Source: SZUA-265 sp966249405 (lineage in GTDB: Bacteria; Myxococcota_A; Polyangia; Polyangiales; Polyangiaceae). From it: a stretch of 64,000 nucleotides of DNA. Numbering within the stretch: position 1 is the stretch's first letter; each line of letters starts with the position of its first letter. The notes under the pieces are model-generated. The model searched no databases. It saw only the letters and a list, made by a program, of their open reading frames with translations, and had not been told where the DNA came from. Below, one piece after another: positions 16,546 through 25,991 of the stretch. Position numbers and translations under genes: made by a program. The DNA lies in the NCBI GenBank assembly GCA_966249405.1, contig CBINDO010000004.1, positions 12,537 to 76,536 on the forward strand, in the 5' to 3' direction.

Positions 16546-18261
16546 ATGAACTCGGAACGTCCCCTTTGGTTTGCTGCGTCGTGTTCGTGCTTGGCCCTGG
16601 CCGCGACGTCGCTGCTCGGCTGTCAGCTGGAAGGCAATCTCAACGAGCTCGCGAAAGAATTGGGCAACCCCGACAAGGACAACTTCGAGGTGCCCGGCAG
16701 GCGTCTGGCGAAGGGCAACTACTCCTGGCCACGGATCGAAGGCAACAGTTCATCTGGAGCATTCATCACGGCGCTGAACGCAGACAACGAGTTGACGATC
16801 GTCTCCTACGAGACGCGCGAAAAATGTGAGGTCGGCCCGGTTCGCACCTACCGTACGCCAGCGCGGCAAGACACGGAGAACATGAGCGCCACCGCGGCAG
16901 ACATCTTGACCCCGGTAGTGCTCGCCGCAACGGAGACGGAACCGGCCAAGTTGGTATTCGCGGACCTCACGTGCAAACTTTCCGACGTTACCCTGGAGAC
17001 GACGGCCCTGCCGCTGAGTGATTCGTTTCCCGCCGCTGGTGGCTTCCTCGCGCAAGATGCCGAAGGCGGCGTTTGGCACCTCGACCCGCGCAAGGGAACC
17101 AAGAAGCGGATCGCCAGCAACGCAGCCGCCATCGCGAGCGACAGCCGTGTCGTGTTCGTCGACGGTCCCGACGGCCGCCCGTGGATGCTGACGGTCGAAG
17201 CGGGAGAGATCGTTGGCCGTGACTCCAAGTTCGACGAGGTGTTGCGGACGGCCACGGACGTCGATGGCATCATCTACCACAAGGGCGGCTTCGGCTCCGC
17301 GGTCGTGCTCGCTCACACGGCCGGTGGGGTCTATCTCTCGATTCCCCTCGACGCGCCCGACGAAGCATTCACGGTGGCGGAAAACGCCTGCTCGCCCAAA
17401 GTTTACGACGGCAAAGTCGCCCGACAGTTGATGTGGGTGGACTGTGATACCAAGGACCTGTCGCTGTACGACTACGAAACGGACGATACGACTACCGTGG
17501 CCACCGCGATAAAAGCATACCGAATCGTGGACCAGACCGACGACGGCCCTCTCGTGTTGTACCTGGAAGACGACAAGTCGGGCGACGGCGACTCCGGGCC
17601 ACTTTATGGGCGATGGGGTTCCGCCGATCCGGTGTTCCTGGGCGACCAGGGGAACATTAGAATGACTTGGGTCGACAAGAAGGGCACGCAGCGTCCGCTC
17701 GTCGATTGGAACGCCGAGACGAGGACGGGAACTCTCAGATATGCCGCTCCCGGAGGCGATTTAAAAGACGTGGCCAAGGGCGTCGTATACGTTTCCTCGT
17801 TGGGGGTCATCTCGAGCTACGACGGCACGAACGGCAAGTTCAGTCGCCTCGAGAAGAACAAGCTGACCCTGGTGCACGAAAACGTTCACCCGAAAGGGCT
17901 ACGCCTCGATCCGGACGAAACCCGAGAGAGGCTGTTAATAGCCGCCAACGTCGACGAAGACGGAGCAGAGCTCACCTTGGTCTCGGGTCAGAGTTCCGTT
18001 CAGAAGCTCATCGACCACGCCATCGTCGACAGCTACGCGTTCTCGATGAACACGAATCTCGTGAGCGCGCTGACGGACCCCGACGAAGACGACCCTCACC
18101 TCGGGACCCTGCAAATGGTGCACATCGACCGTCCCGTTTCGCAGGTCATTTCGACTGGGGTCCGCCACGCTCTGGAAACGACGTGGCCCGAGTCCGGAAT
18201 CTTGTACGCGGCCCCAGGAGCGGAGGAGCCCGGCCTCTACTTCGCCAAAGCAACACGCTGA
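16546..18261 (+). CDS. Large lipoprotein of unknown function
   Basis: A 571-residue predicted lipoprotein: the signal ASCSCLALAATSLLGC ends in a clear lipobox. The mature part has many short beta-rich segments with Asp/Gly turns (FVDGPDGRPWMLTVE, GVVYVSSLGVISSYDGTNG) that look propeller-like, but I recognise no family. It starts 99 bp from the divergent TonB-type receptor gene and is followed on the same strand by folE after 113 bp. No catalytic motif is visible. Confidence 0.75.
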   Translation: MNSERPLWFAASCSCLALAATSLLGCQLEGNLNELAKELGNPDKDNFEVPGRRLAKGNYSWPRIEGNSSSGAFITALNADNELTIVSYETREKCEVGPVRTYRTPARQDTENMSATAADILTPVVLAATETEPAKLVFADLTCKLSDVTLETTALPLSDSFPAAGGFLAQDAEGGVWHLDPRKGTKKRIASNAAAIASDSRVVFVDGPDGRPWMLTVEAGEIVGRDSKFDEVLRTATDVDGIIYHKGGFGSAVVLAHTAGGVYLSIPLDAPDEAFTVAENACSPKVYDGKVARQLMWVDCDTKDLSLYDYETDDTTTVATAIKAYRIVDQTDDGPLVLYLEDDKSGDGDSGPLYGRWGSADPVFLGDQGNIRMTWVDKKGTQRPLVDWNAETRTGTLRYAAPGGDLKDVAKGVVYVSSLGVISSYDGTNGKFSRLEKNKLTLVHENVHPKGLRLDPDETRERLLIAANVDEDGAELTLVSGQSSVQKLIDHAIVDSYAFSMNTNLVSALTDPDEDDPHLGTLQMVHIDRPVSQVISTGVRHALETTWPESGILYAAPGAEEPGLYFAKATR

Positions 18262-18374
18262 AGCGGTCGAAACACGCGCGACTCCCCTCCTCCAAGAAAC
18301 AATCGGCCCGCCCGGCGGAATGTTGTGCGCGCGCCATTGCACCGTGTCGGGCCGCGCACTAGGACGGCCATGCC

Positions 18375-19043
18375 ATGGCGACGCCCCCCCTGCGCAAGCG
18401 CAAGTCCACGCCCAAGTCCAACAAGGTTGCCGCCCCCTCGCGTACCGAGAGCGCCCGCCCCCCCGCCAATTCGCAAGGTATGGAACAGCACTTGCGGGCG
18501 TTGCTCGAATACATCGGCGAAGATCCCAATCGGGAGGGCCTGCTGGAGACGCCCGCCCGCGTGCTGAGATCCTACGAAGAACACTTCTCCGGGTACCGGG
18601 ATGATGCGAGCAAACACCTGGCCAAGACGTTCGGAGACGTCGAAGGGTACGACGAGCTGGTGCTGATCAGCGACATCGAAGTCTTCAGCCACTGTGAACA
18701 TCACCTCGTCCCATTCGTCGGCAAAGCGCACGTCGGATACATCCCCAATGGTCGTGTCGTAGGTTTGTCGAAGATCGCTCGCGTCGTGGACGTGTTCGCC
18801 AAGCGACTTCAAGTGCAAGAGAAGCTCACGACGCAAATCGCCGACGCCATCCAGACGCACCTTTCGCCGCAAGGAGTGGCGGTGGTGATGCAGTGCCAGC
18901 ACTTCTGCATGTGTTATCGCGGCGTGCGCAAGCCGGGTTCATGGACGACCACGAGCAAACTCCACGGCTGCTTTCTGAGCGACCCGGCTGCGCGCATGGA
19001 GTTGCTCACGTTGATCGGAATGCGACGCGACGTGTGCAACTGA
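18375..19043 (+). CDS. folE: GTP cyclohydrolase I
   Basis: FolE converts GTP to 7,8-dihydroneopterin triphosphate, the first step to folate, in the cytoplasm. The zinc ligands are present: C and H in FSHCEHHLVPF and C in VVMQCQHFCMCYRGV. The core EDPNREGLLETPARV is also clear. The 222-residue chain carries a basic, Pro-rich N-terminal tail of about 35 residues; an ATG at 18480 would give a compact enzyme, so the true start may be there. The ppx gene follows on the same strand. Confidence 0.94.
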   Translation: MATPPLRKRKSTPKSNKVAAPSRTESARPPANSQGMEQHLRALLEYIGEDPNREGLLETPARVLRSYEEHFSGYRDDASKHLAKTFGDVEGYDELVLISDIEVFSHCEHHLVPFVGKAHVGYIPNGRVVGLSKIARVVDVFAKRLQVQEKLTTQIADAIQTHLSPQGVAVVMQCQHFCMCYRGVRKPGSWTTTSKLHGCFLSDPAARMELLTLIGMRRDVCN

Positions 19044-19107
19044 GGGCAACGATGCCCGCGGTTCGAGAGCCGCGACGCCGTCGCCTGACGATGTTATACG
19101 GCGCAAA

Positions 19108-20016
19108 ATGAAGCCGGTTGCTGCGATTGACATAGGTACGAACTCCGTCCGTTTGCTGGTGCTGAGCTCCGACGGCACCGAACTCGCTCGAGAGATGGAG
19201 ATAACTCGCCTCGGCCAGGGTGTGGATGCGAGCGGCATGCTCCACCCAGACGCCATCGCGCGCACGGTCGCGGTCCTCGAGCGATACGCGGGCATCATGG
19301 CGGAACATGGAGTTTCGATGGTTCGGGCCACCGCGACGAGTGCGGCTAGAGATGCGTCGAACCGCGCCGACTTCTTCGCGCGCGTCGAAGCCACCATCGG
19401 TCATCCCGCGGAACTGCTCAGCGGAGACGAGGAGGCGCGTTTGTCGTTCTTCGGGGCAACGAGCGACCTCCCAGCAGAACGCGGACCTTTTGCGGTGTTC
19501 GACATCGGAGGTGGCTCGACCGAGTTTGCTCGCGGTGTCTCACGACCGGAGCAGCACATCTCCGTGAACATGGGGGGCGTGCGCATCACGGAGCGGTTCC
19601 TCCACAGCGACCCACCTTCGGCACGAGAGGTCGAAGACGCGCGCGGCACCATACGGCACCTGCTCGACGAGGTCGCGGCCGCAGTCGACTTCAGCGGCGT
19701 CCAAACGTGGCTCGGGCTGGCGGGCACCGTAACGACGTTCGCCGCACGAATCGCCGGGCTCACGAGCTACGATCCAACGGTCACTCACGGGTTCGTTCTG
19801 GAGCGCGCCCGCGTGCGGCAGTTTACTGACATGCTGTTGGCGCACACGACGGAACAACGCAAGGGTCTGATCATGGAGCCCAAGCGTGCGGGCGTGATCG
19901 TTGGGGGCGCCTTGGTGCTGGACGAGATCATGAGCAAGTTCGAACTCACGCACGTCCGCACCTCCGAGCGTGACATCCTGGACGGACTGGCCGCGTCACT
20001 GCTGCATGGCAGGTGA
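19108..20016 (+). CDS. Ppx/GppA-family exopolyphosphatase
   Basis: This 302-residue protein has the actin-like ATPase fold of Ppx/GppA enzymes: phosphate-1 motif AAIDIGTNSVRLLV at the start, then the region ATATSAARDASNRADF, and the phosphate-2 motif FAVFDIGGGSTEFA near residue 130. Members remove phosphate from polyphosphate chains or from pppGpp. At about 300 residues it is the short form without the C-terminal HD domain, as in many GppA/Ppx2 proteins; the substrate cannot be settled from sequence. It follows folE on the same strand by 64 bp. Confidence 0.9.
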   Translation: MKPVAAIDIGTNSVRLLVLSSDGTELAREMEITRLGQGVDASGMLHPDAIARTVAVLERYAGIMAEHGVSMVRATATSAARDASNRADFFARVEATIGHPAELLSGDEEARLSFFGATSDLPAERGPFAVFDIGGGSTEFARGVSRPEQHISVNMGGVRITERFLHSDPPSAREVEDARGTIRHLLDEVAAAVDFSGVQTWLGLAGTVTTFAARIAGLTSYDPTVTHGFVLERARVRQFTDMLLAHTTEQRKGLIMEPKRAGVIVGGALVLDEIMSKFELTHVRTSERDILDGLAASLLHGR

Positions 20017-20075
20017 CGGGCAAACGGGCTTTCGGGTCCCGTGGCGACAGCACCAACGGCGCCGTTCAGTGAGGG

Positions 20076-20477
20076 CTATTGCATGTTGCGCGGGTCTCGG
20101 AGCGCGAAGCCGGGTATCGCGACGTCGAACTCCGTGCCGTCTTCGGCGACGAACTGATAGCTGCCACGCATCGAACCGAAGGGCGTCCCGAGGGGGCAGC
20201 CCGAGGTGTATTCGAACGATTGTTGCGGCTCGAGGCGCGGCTGTTTACCCACCACACCCGGTCCACGCACTTCTTCGACAGACCCTTGAGCGTCGGTGAT
20301 GACCCAGTGCCGGCTCATCAATTGCACGGGCTTGTCCCCGACGTTCTTGATCGTGATCGTGTAAAGGAAGAACCACAGGTGGCGGCCGGGGTTCGACCGC
20401 TCCGGGGCGTAACGGGTAACTACCGTCACTTGCACGGGCGGATTTGAAATAGGCGCGAGGTCCCCAGGCTTCGACAT
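20076..20477 (-). CDS. apaG: ApaG-domain protein
   Basis: A 133-residue single-domain protein of the ApaG/DUF525 immunoglobulin-like fold: VQVTVVTRYAPERS, FFLYTITIKNVGDKPVQLMSRHW, GPGVVGKQPRLEPQQSFEYTSGCPL and GSMRGSYQFV. ApaG homologues are linked to metal resistance and nucleotide metabolism, but the biochemical role is unclear. I used the ATG at 20475-20477; a TTG 21 bp upstream would add seven residues. It converges with the ppx-like gene. Confidence 0.92.
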   Translation of the reverse strand: MSKPGDLAPISNPPVQVTVVTRYAPERSNPGRHLWFFLYTITIKNVGDKPVQLMSRHWVITDAQGSVEEVRGPGVVGKQPRLEPQQSFEYTSGCPLGTPFGSMRGSYQFVAEDGTEFDVAIPGFALRDPRNMQ

Positions 20478-20615
20478 GATATCGGCAAGGTCTATCAAAC
20501 CTCAGCAGTGGACCGATAGCGGAGTCTGGCACCTCGGCTCGTCGGCCAAACGGGCTCAGCCCGTCACTGTGCCGACCTGTTGCCGAGAAAAGAACCGCAA
20601 TAGCTTCAAAACCCG

Positions 20616-21488
20616 ATGCCCGAATTGCCCGAAGTCGAAGTGACGCGCCGCCGGATATCTCCGTTTCTTGTCGGTAAACGGATCGTCGAACTCAAAACCA
20701 CCGCGCCGAGTTACTTCTTCATCACGCCACCCGCCGAGCTGCAACGACGTCTGACCGGACTTTGTTTCACCGCGCTCGACCGACACGGCAAGTACTTGCT
20801 GGCCAAGTTGAGCGACGATAGCCACCTTCTGTTGCACCTCGGAATGACCGGCCAACTCTTCGCCGATGGCGCCAGCAATCCGCGGCTCATGCGCAAGACC
20901 GGCGGCTCTGCGTTGCGGCCGGGTTCGGAGGTCGGTTTCAAGCCCGACATGCATACGCATCTGGAGTTTCGATTGAGCTCGGAGCCTGCGGTGTACTTCC
21001 GCGACACGCGCAAGTTCGGCAAGGTAGAGTGGTTGGCGCCTGGGCAGAGCTCCAAACGCATCGCGAGGCTCGGCCCCGACGCCCTCGACGCGGACGCCGA
21101 AGTGGTCCACGCTCGCTTCAAGAAGCGCTCCGTGCCCGTCAAGACCGCGCTCTTGGATCAGTCGGTGTTATCCGGAGCTGGCAACATCTACGCGGACGAG
21201 TGCTTGTTTCTGGCCGGCGTCAGACCAAACCGTGGAGCCAACCGACTCACCCTGCCGCAAACCCGGCGCATTCTGCAGGAACTCAAGCGCGTCCTCGAAC
21301 GGTCCATCGAGACGGGAGGCAGCAGCATCAGCGACTACGTCACCCCCGACGGCCAAGACGGGGGTTATCAGGACGAGCGCCGTGTGTATGCCAGGGCCAA
21401 CGAGCCGTGCCTCGTTTGCGGAACACACATCAAACGCATCGTGTTGGGGCAACGCTCCACCCACTATTGCCCTGCATGCCAGAAGTGA
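20616..21488 (+). CDS. mutM: Formamidopyrimidine-DNA glycosylase (Fpg)
   Basis: MutM removes 8-oxoguanine and ring-opened purines from DNA and cuts the abasic site. The start MPELPEVE gives the catalytic Pro2 and Glu3, the lysine in DRHGKYLL is conserved, and the C-terminal zinc finger is complete (CLVCGTHIKRIVLGQRSTHYCPAC). The helix-two-turn-helix reads ILDQSVLSGAGNIYADECLFLAGVRPNR with a minor change at its start. Length (290 aa) is slightly above usual. Its stop abuts the stop of the convergent RTX lipoprotein gene with no spacer. Confidence 0.95.
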   Translation: MPELPEVEVTRRRISPFLVGKRIVELKTTAPSYFFITPPAELQRRLTGLCFTALDRHGKYLLAKLSDDSHLLLHLGMTGQLFADGASNPRLMRKTGGSALRPGSEVGFKPDMHTHLEFRLSSEPAVYFRDTRKFGKVEWLAPGQSSKRIARLGPDALDADAEVVHARFKKRSVPVKTALLDQSVLSGAGNIYADECLFLAGVRPNRGANRLTLPQTRRILQELKRVLERSIETGGSSISDYVTPDGQDGGYQDERRVYARANEPCLVCGTHIKRIVLGQRSTHYCPACQK

Positions 21489-22889
21489 TCACACCTCGCA
21501 GGAGTTAGACACTTCGTCGGGGTCCACGTCGCAGATGTCTTCGTCTTCTCCGCCGTCGATGTCGTCGAGTCCGCCGGCGCCTTGAAGCACGTCCGAGCCG
21601 GCGCCGCCACTCAGCTGGTCGTCGCCGTCACCGGCATAGATGTAGTTGTCGGCAATGCCGCCAATGATCACGTCGTCGCCAGCGCCGCCACGAAACATTT
21701 CGAGATTGATCAACGTGTCGCCCTCCAACTCCTCACCTCCGTTGGCGTCACAGGCGCACGCATCACCACACCCGGCCAGCTCGTCCGACTCGCACAACTC
21801 GATGTACAAGTCGTTGGCGCGTATCGAGTAGCTAGCCTCGTCGAGCCCCAAACCTCCGTTGATCAGGTCTTTGCCGTTGGCCTGCGAATCCTCCTCGAAA
21901 CGGTCGTTGCCGTCGTAGCCGTTGAGGATGTCGTCCCCATTGCCGCCGAAGATTTGATCGTCGAAAGCGCCGCCGTTGAGCTCGTCGTTGCCTTCTCCTC
22001 CCCACAGGCGCTGCGGAAGGTCGATCCCTTCGATTCGCAGACTACTCCCCGAGTCGAGGTCGAACAACCCCACGTTCAATCGGCCAATTTCGCGCCAGGA
22101 GTCGTCGCCGGGACCCAAACTCGTGCGCAACGTCTCGAACGACTTGGCAAATAGATTGATGCGAGCAACGGAACTGAAGGCGGCTACGAAACGAGAGTTC
22201 GCGGCGCCAGCGTAGAACTCGTCGTCACCGGAAGAGCCGCGGACGTAGAGCGCGTCGTCACCCTGACCCGCATCCAAGTGAAAACCGCCCTCGGACACGA
22301 AGAGACTGTCTCCGAACCCTTCTTCGGCAAAGTCGACGATCACGAGGTTCATCTCGGTGCCGCCTTTGACCTTGATTTGAACGAGCCCTTCCACCGCCAA
22401 AGGTTCACCCGCGTCATCCAAGCAAGCGACGCCGTTGGTGTGCAAAGCGCCGTCCACCACGTGCAAACGCACCGCTGGAACGGTCGCGTTCAGCGTGATG
22501 ATGATCGTGGCAGACTCGGGATCGTACCCGTCGCTGCATCCGGAGGGCGCTTTGTCACCGGGCAGTGCGATATCGATCCCCGGATAGTCGGGGTCGAACA
22601 TCGGGACGTGGTCTTCTGGTACCGGCAAGGTGGGCTCTGGCGTGACCGGGTTTACCGGAACCGGAACGGTTGGGGGTTCCGTAGACCCAGACGGCTTGGG
22701 CGCCACAGCTCCGGGTTTCGTGCTCGGAGTGGTCGAGTTGCTAGGTTCGGCGGTGGTGGACGAGCCGCCTGTCTGCTCGGTATCTTCGCCCTCGTCCTCA
22801 ATCGGGGTTGGCGGCGCGCTGCATGCGGCGCCGCAGAACAAGGCGAGGTGCGACAATAAGACGACGGAGTGGAATGCTGGCGACCGCAT
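21489..22889 (-). CDS. RTX-repeat (calcium-binding) lipoprotein
   Basis: A 466-residue predicted lipoprotein. The signal region SVVLLSHLALFCGAAC leads to a Ser/Thr/Pro-rich linker of about 80 residues. The C-terminal half has hemolysin-type calcium-binding nonapeptides of the GGxGxDxxx type: GGEGNDELNGG, GGNGDDILNGYDGNDRF, GGAGDDVIIGG, GDGDDQLSGGAGSDVLQGAGGLDDI. These fold into a calcium-loaded beta-roll outside the cell. No type I secretion genes are nearby. I chose the ATG at 22887-22889 because it opens the signal peptide; the frame is open 300 bp further upstream. Confidence 0.85.
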   Translation of the reverse strand: MRSPAFHSVVLLSHLALFCGAACSAPPTPIEDEGEDTEQTGGSSTTAEPSNSTTPSTKPGAVAPKPSGSTEPPTVPVPVNPVTPEPTLPVPEDHVPMFDPDYPGIDIALPGDKAPSGCSDGYDPESATIIITLNATVPAVRLHVVDGALHTNGVACLDDAGEPLAVEGLVQIKVKGGTEMNLVIVDFAEEGFGDSLFVSEGGFHLDAGQGDDALYVRGSSGDDEFYAGAANSRFVAAFSSVARINLFAKSFETLRTSLGPGDDSWREIGRLNVGLFDLDSGSSLRIEGIDLPQRLWGGEGNDELNGGAFDDQIFGGNGDDILNGYDGNDRFEEDSQANGKDLINGGLGLDEASYSIRANDLYIELCESDELAGCGDACACDANGGEELEGDTLINLEMFRGGAGDDVIIGGIADNYIYAGDGDDQLSGGAGSDVLQGAGGLDDIDGGEDEDICDVDPDEVSNSCEV

Positions 22890-22968
22890 GACGCTTGAAT
22901 GAACGGACGCAGACCTCGAGCCTGAAGCATTCTCGGCGCTCCGTTTGGGTCGAACCCATTGCCCGGCA

Positions 22969-23868
22969 TCAGGCCCCGGTAGGTCGCCCGAGTGCTTTCC
23001 GATGCGAGACGTAAACCCGGTAACGGTAGCGCCAAAAAATACCGAATACGGCCCAACAAGCACAGAGCAAGAACAGCGCCACCCACCGGCACTCCTCGAG
23101 GGTCTCGCACAACGAGAAGCCGCCAACCGTGGCCAAACACACCGGCGACCGGGTGGGAGGATATGCGGAACAAACGCCGAGTTCATCATCTCCGGCCAGC
23201 CACCGAAGTCCGTGAGTGGGTTCGAAATAGTGAGAGCTCATCCGCGACGCGACAGCCGAAGAGTGCCCGAGCCCGATGACGTGTCCCATTTCGTGAAGGA
23301 GCACGAGCTCGAGGTCGTACCGCGAAAGCGATCCACCGCTGAAGAAAGGCTGAGCGAAAGAGTTCAGCTCGACGTCCGCGTCGAGAACGTGACCGGTCGT
23401 CTTGTCTATGGTCAACGTCGTGAGCGCGACGTTGGTATTGAGATCGTGATGGGGCCAATCCTGGTCGCGGAACCTAACGGCACTCGCGCCCGCTGCACGT
23501 GACGAGGACCCAGCCTCATCAGCGGCAACGATATCGAACGCGAGGGCCGGTCGTGCGCCGACCCCACACTCCGCTTGCGTCCAAGTGTCGAGTGCGTTGG
23601 TAGCGGCCAGCGTGAGGTCGTCGACGCTGATGCGTCGGAGCGCAGAGCCGCCCTCGATCCGCACCGGCACACAGCCCGTAGGCCAAATCAACGTTTGCCC
23701 CTCGCTCGAACACCCCTGCGCGTCGCGTTCACACTCTCCCCCTCCGACGTCGCAGGTCGTCGTTCGGCAGTACGCTGCAGCGTGGCCGCTCACCCCAAGC
23801 ACACCGCACAACGCCCCCGCGCTCAGCCGAGCGATGTGAAAAGGTTTGCTCCAATTCGACGCGCTCAT
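22969..23868 (-). CDS. Matrixin-type metalloprotease with C-terminal membrane anchor
   Basis: A 299-residue exported protease. An N-terminal signal (HIARLSAGALCGVLGVSGHAAA) is followed by a cysteine-rich start and, near residue 200, HEMGHVIGLGHSS, the complete metzincin zinc site HExxHxxGxxH. A Met-turn candidate lies soon after (SRMSSHYF). The C-terminus holds one hydrophobic helix (WVALFLLCACWAVFGIFW) and a basic tail, suggesting membrane retention. It does not match the MYXO-CTERM sorting signal. It lies 2 bp after the preceding gene and 79 bp before the RTX lipoprotein gene, so the three may form one transcription unit. Confidence 0.85.
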   Translation of the reverse strand: MSASNWSKPFHIARLSAGALCGVLGVSGHAAAYCRTTTCDVGGGECERDAQGCSSEGQTLIWPTGCVPVRIEGGSALRRISVDDLTLAATNALDTWTQAECGVGARPALAFDIVAADEAGSSSRAAGASAVRFRDQDWPHHDLNTNVALTTLTIDKTTGHVLDADVELNSFAQPFFSGGSLSRYDLELVLLHEMGHVIGLGHSSAVASRMSSHYFEPTHGLRWLAGDDELGVCSAYPPTRSPVCLATVGGFSLCETLEECRWVALFLLCACWAVFGIFWRYRYRVYVSHRKALGRPTGA

Positions 23869-23870
23869 GC

Positions 23871-24437
23871 TCAGGTATCCCGCACCGCGCGGACGACGCG
23901 CGCAGCGACCTCGAACGTGAGACCAGCCAAGTGCGCGACGGCAGATCCGCGCACCTCGAGAAAGTCGCGCTGGGCATCGCCGACGGTGACGCGCAACTCT
24001 CCACCTTCGACCGCTAGAGCGAAGGCGCCCTGTCGCATCCCAGTAATCCACGACGTTTCGAGAGCTCCCGCGCGAGTGAAGACGAGGTAGCGGGCGCGTG
24101 GTCGCAGCGCAGCCTCGTGAGGCACCCACTGTTGCACGTGTCCCACGGTTCCCCCCAAGGTCGCCACCCCGAGCTCTGAGCTGGGCTGTCCGACGAGGGC
24201 GTTCATCACCTCTAACCGCCAAAAGGTAACAATGCGCTGCGCCCCGTACACCTGGACCCATCGACTCGTCGACGCGGTTGGCACCACGTCGGCGATGAGG
24301 TCCGAAGCGTCAACCAGTTGACGGACCGTGAGGGCGTGTACGGTCGGCGCTGCGGACACCACGCGAGGCCCAGTGCTACCGAGCGCAACTAGCCCAGAGA
24401 TCACGTCACGCCGCTTCACATCCCCGATAAACGTCAA
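23871..24437 (-). CDS. Exported protein of unknown function upstream of the matrixin
   Basis: A 188-residue protein without a recognised family. Near its start KRRDVISGLVALGSTGPRVVSAAP resembles a twin-arginine signal followed by a cleavage site. The start is uncertain: TTG at 24435-24437 has AAGGAG seven bases upstream, while GTG at 24417-24419 would begin directly at the signal. The mature part is beta-rich. Only 2 bp separate its stop from the protease start, so it is probably a functional partner such as an inhibitor or chaperone; that role is inferred from context only. Confidence 0.7.
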   Translation of the reverse strand: MTFIGDVKRRDVISGLVALGSTGPRVVSAAPTVHALTVRQLVDASDLIADVVPTASTSRWVQVYGAQRIVTFWRLEVMNALVGQPSSELGVATLGGTVGHVQQWVPHEAALRPRARYLVFTRAGALETSWITGMRQGAFALAVEGGELRVTVGDAQRDFLEVRGSAVAHLAGLTFEVAARVVRAVRDT

Positions 24438-24483
24438 GTCTCGGCTCCTTCAATAGGCACCAAAACGTCCCGAAATTACTCAA

Positions 24484-25929
24484 TTGCCGCGATCGTTGTC
24501 CGTTCATGGCACAGTGGCACCCGATCACGCTTCCTCTCAAGGCCAGGTCCGACCACAAAGTACGTGGCGAGAGCTCCTAGAACGACTTCGCGTTCGGCAT
24601 ATTTCCGCCCCTAGGCGCATCCTCTACGTCGATCCGGACACTGAACACGCAGCCAAGCTCCGACGCGCCGCCCGAGCCCACGGCGCGACGGTCGACGTGG
24701 CGCTCGACGCAATCGAAGCGTTCAGCCATTGCGTCGAGTTCGCCTACGACGTGATCGTGTTGTCCACTTCCGACGGGCTAGCGGAGAAGTTGCTCGATCC
24801 GGTGAGGACTCTGCAGACCAACGCGGCCGTGGTGTTGCTCAAAGACAGCACCCGGCTCCTCACGCTGGTGCCACCCGACGACGTCGGGGTCGCCGGCATC
24901 CTGACGAAACCCTGGGAAGAGCGGCAGCTCTTGGCCCTCCTCGACCGCTCCTTCGCTCTGGCCGACACCTTGCTCGAGTGGAGTTCGACGGTGCGAACGT
25001 CCACGGCGCTGAGCGTTCGTGTTCTGTTCGTCGGCAGCGAAGCGGAAGAGGCGCTGGTCGCCAAGAACTTGCGACATACCCCGAGCGGCACCGCGATCTG
25101 CATCCACGGAGTACGGTCCCTGGCCGAGGCAACGGCAGCTCTCGAGTCGAACCCGATAGACGCCATCGTGACTGCGCTGACTCTGCCCGACGCCCGCGGA
25201 CTCGATACGGTTGCTCAGTTCAGCGAAGGACCCAAGGCCAAACCGTTGATTGTGCTAGCTGAACGCAGAGATCCGCCGTTGGCCGTCCAGGTCCTACGTC
25301 ACGGAGCGCACGACTACTTGACATACGGCTCGTTGGATCGCCTGGACGAAGCGCTCGCAAACGCGCTGGAGCGGCATCGAGCGACCGAGCGTGTGGCTCA
25401 CCTCGCCCACCACGACTCGCTCACCGGGCTGCCCAACCGCGTGCTCTTCGAGCAACGGCTGCAAGCGTCCGTTTCCCGCGCGACGCGCAAGCGAGAGCAG
25501 CTTGCCGTTCTGTACATCGATCTCGACGACTTCAAACCGATCAACGACCGTCATGGGCACGACGCAGGTGATCGAGTGCTTCAAGCCGTCGCCAAGAGGC
25601 TACTGGCCACGGTGCGCGACTACGATACACCGGCGCGTTTGGGCGGCGACGAATTCGCCGTCGTTCTCAACTCGCTGGAGCACTCTCACGAGGCCAGCAC
25701 CGTCGCGGGCCGGCTGCACGCCGCTTTGACTCAGCCGGTGGACATCGGCGAAACCACGGTACCCATAGGCTGCAGTATCGGCATCGCCGTGTTTCCCGAA
25801 GCCGGTGCGACGCCGCAGAGTCTGCTCGCCGAGGCCGACCGCGCGATGTATCGCGTGAAGCGCACCGGTCGTAACCGCGTTGCCACGCGCAAGCCGCGGC
25901 TCCGGCTCATCCGCGGCGCGCTCGAGTGA
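24484..25929 (+). CDS. REC-REC-GGDEF protein (diguanylate cyclase, degenerate receivers)
   Basis: A 481-residue signalling protein. Two receiver-like domains come first (about 45-160 and 175-295). Both lack the phospho-accepting Asp: the first reads YDVIVLST where VLxD is expected, the second reads DAIVTALTLPD with Ala at that place. The C-terminal GGDEF domain (about 310-470) has an intact active site LGGDEFAVVL and the core HHDSLTGLPNRVLF, so it can probably make cyclic di-GMP. No inhibitory RxxD is seen five residues before the motif (TPARLGGDEF). The TTG start lacks a good ribosome binding site; GTG at 24514 is an alternative. Confidence 0.85.
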   Translation: MPRSLSVHGTVAPDHASSQGQVRPQSTWRELLERLRVRHISAPRRILYVDPDTEHAAKLRRAARAHGATVDVALDAIEAFSHCVEFAYDVIVLSTSDGLAEKLLDPVRTLQTNAAVVLLKDSTRLLTLVPPDDVGVAGILTKPWEERQLLALLDRSFALADTLLEWSSTVRTSTALSVRVLFVGSEAEEALVAKNLRHTPSGTAICIHGVRSLAEATAALESNPIDAIVTALTLPDARGLDTVAQFSEGPKAKPLIVLAERRDPPLAVQVLRHGAHDYLTYGSLDRLDEALANALERHRATERVAHLAHHDSLTGLPNRVLFEQRLQASVSRATRKREQLAVLYIDLDDFKPINDRHGHDAGDRVLQAVAKRLLATVRDYDTPARLGGDEFAVVLNSLEHSHEASTVAGRLHAALTQPVDIGETTVPIGCSIGIAVFPEAGATPQSLLAEADRAMYRVKRTGRNRVATRKPRLRLIRGALE

Positions 25930-25991
25930 GCGGCAAACCCGGCTGCTCAAAGCTCTTGCTCGACCCGCCCGAGCCCAGCATAACGCGGCCG

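Noticed and set aside
22969..23080. MYXO-CTERM sorting signal at the matrixin C-terminus
   Set aside because: There is a hydrophobic helix and a basic tail, but the Cys-Gly pattern before the helix is missing.
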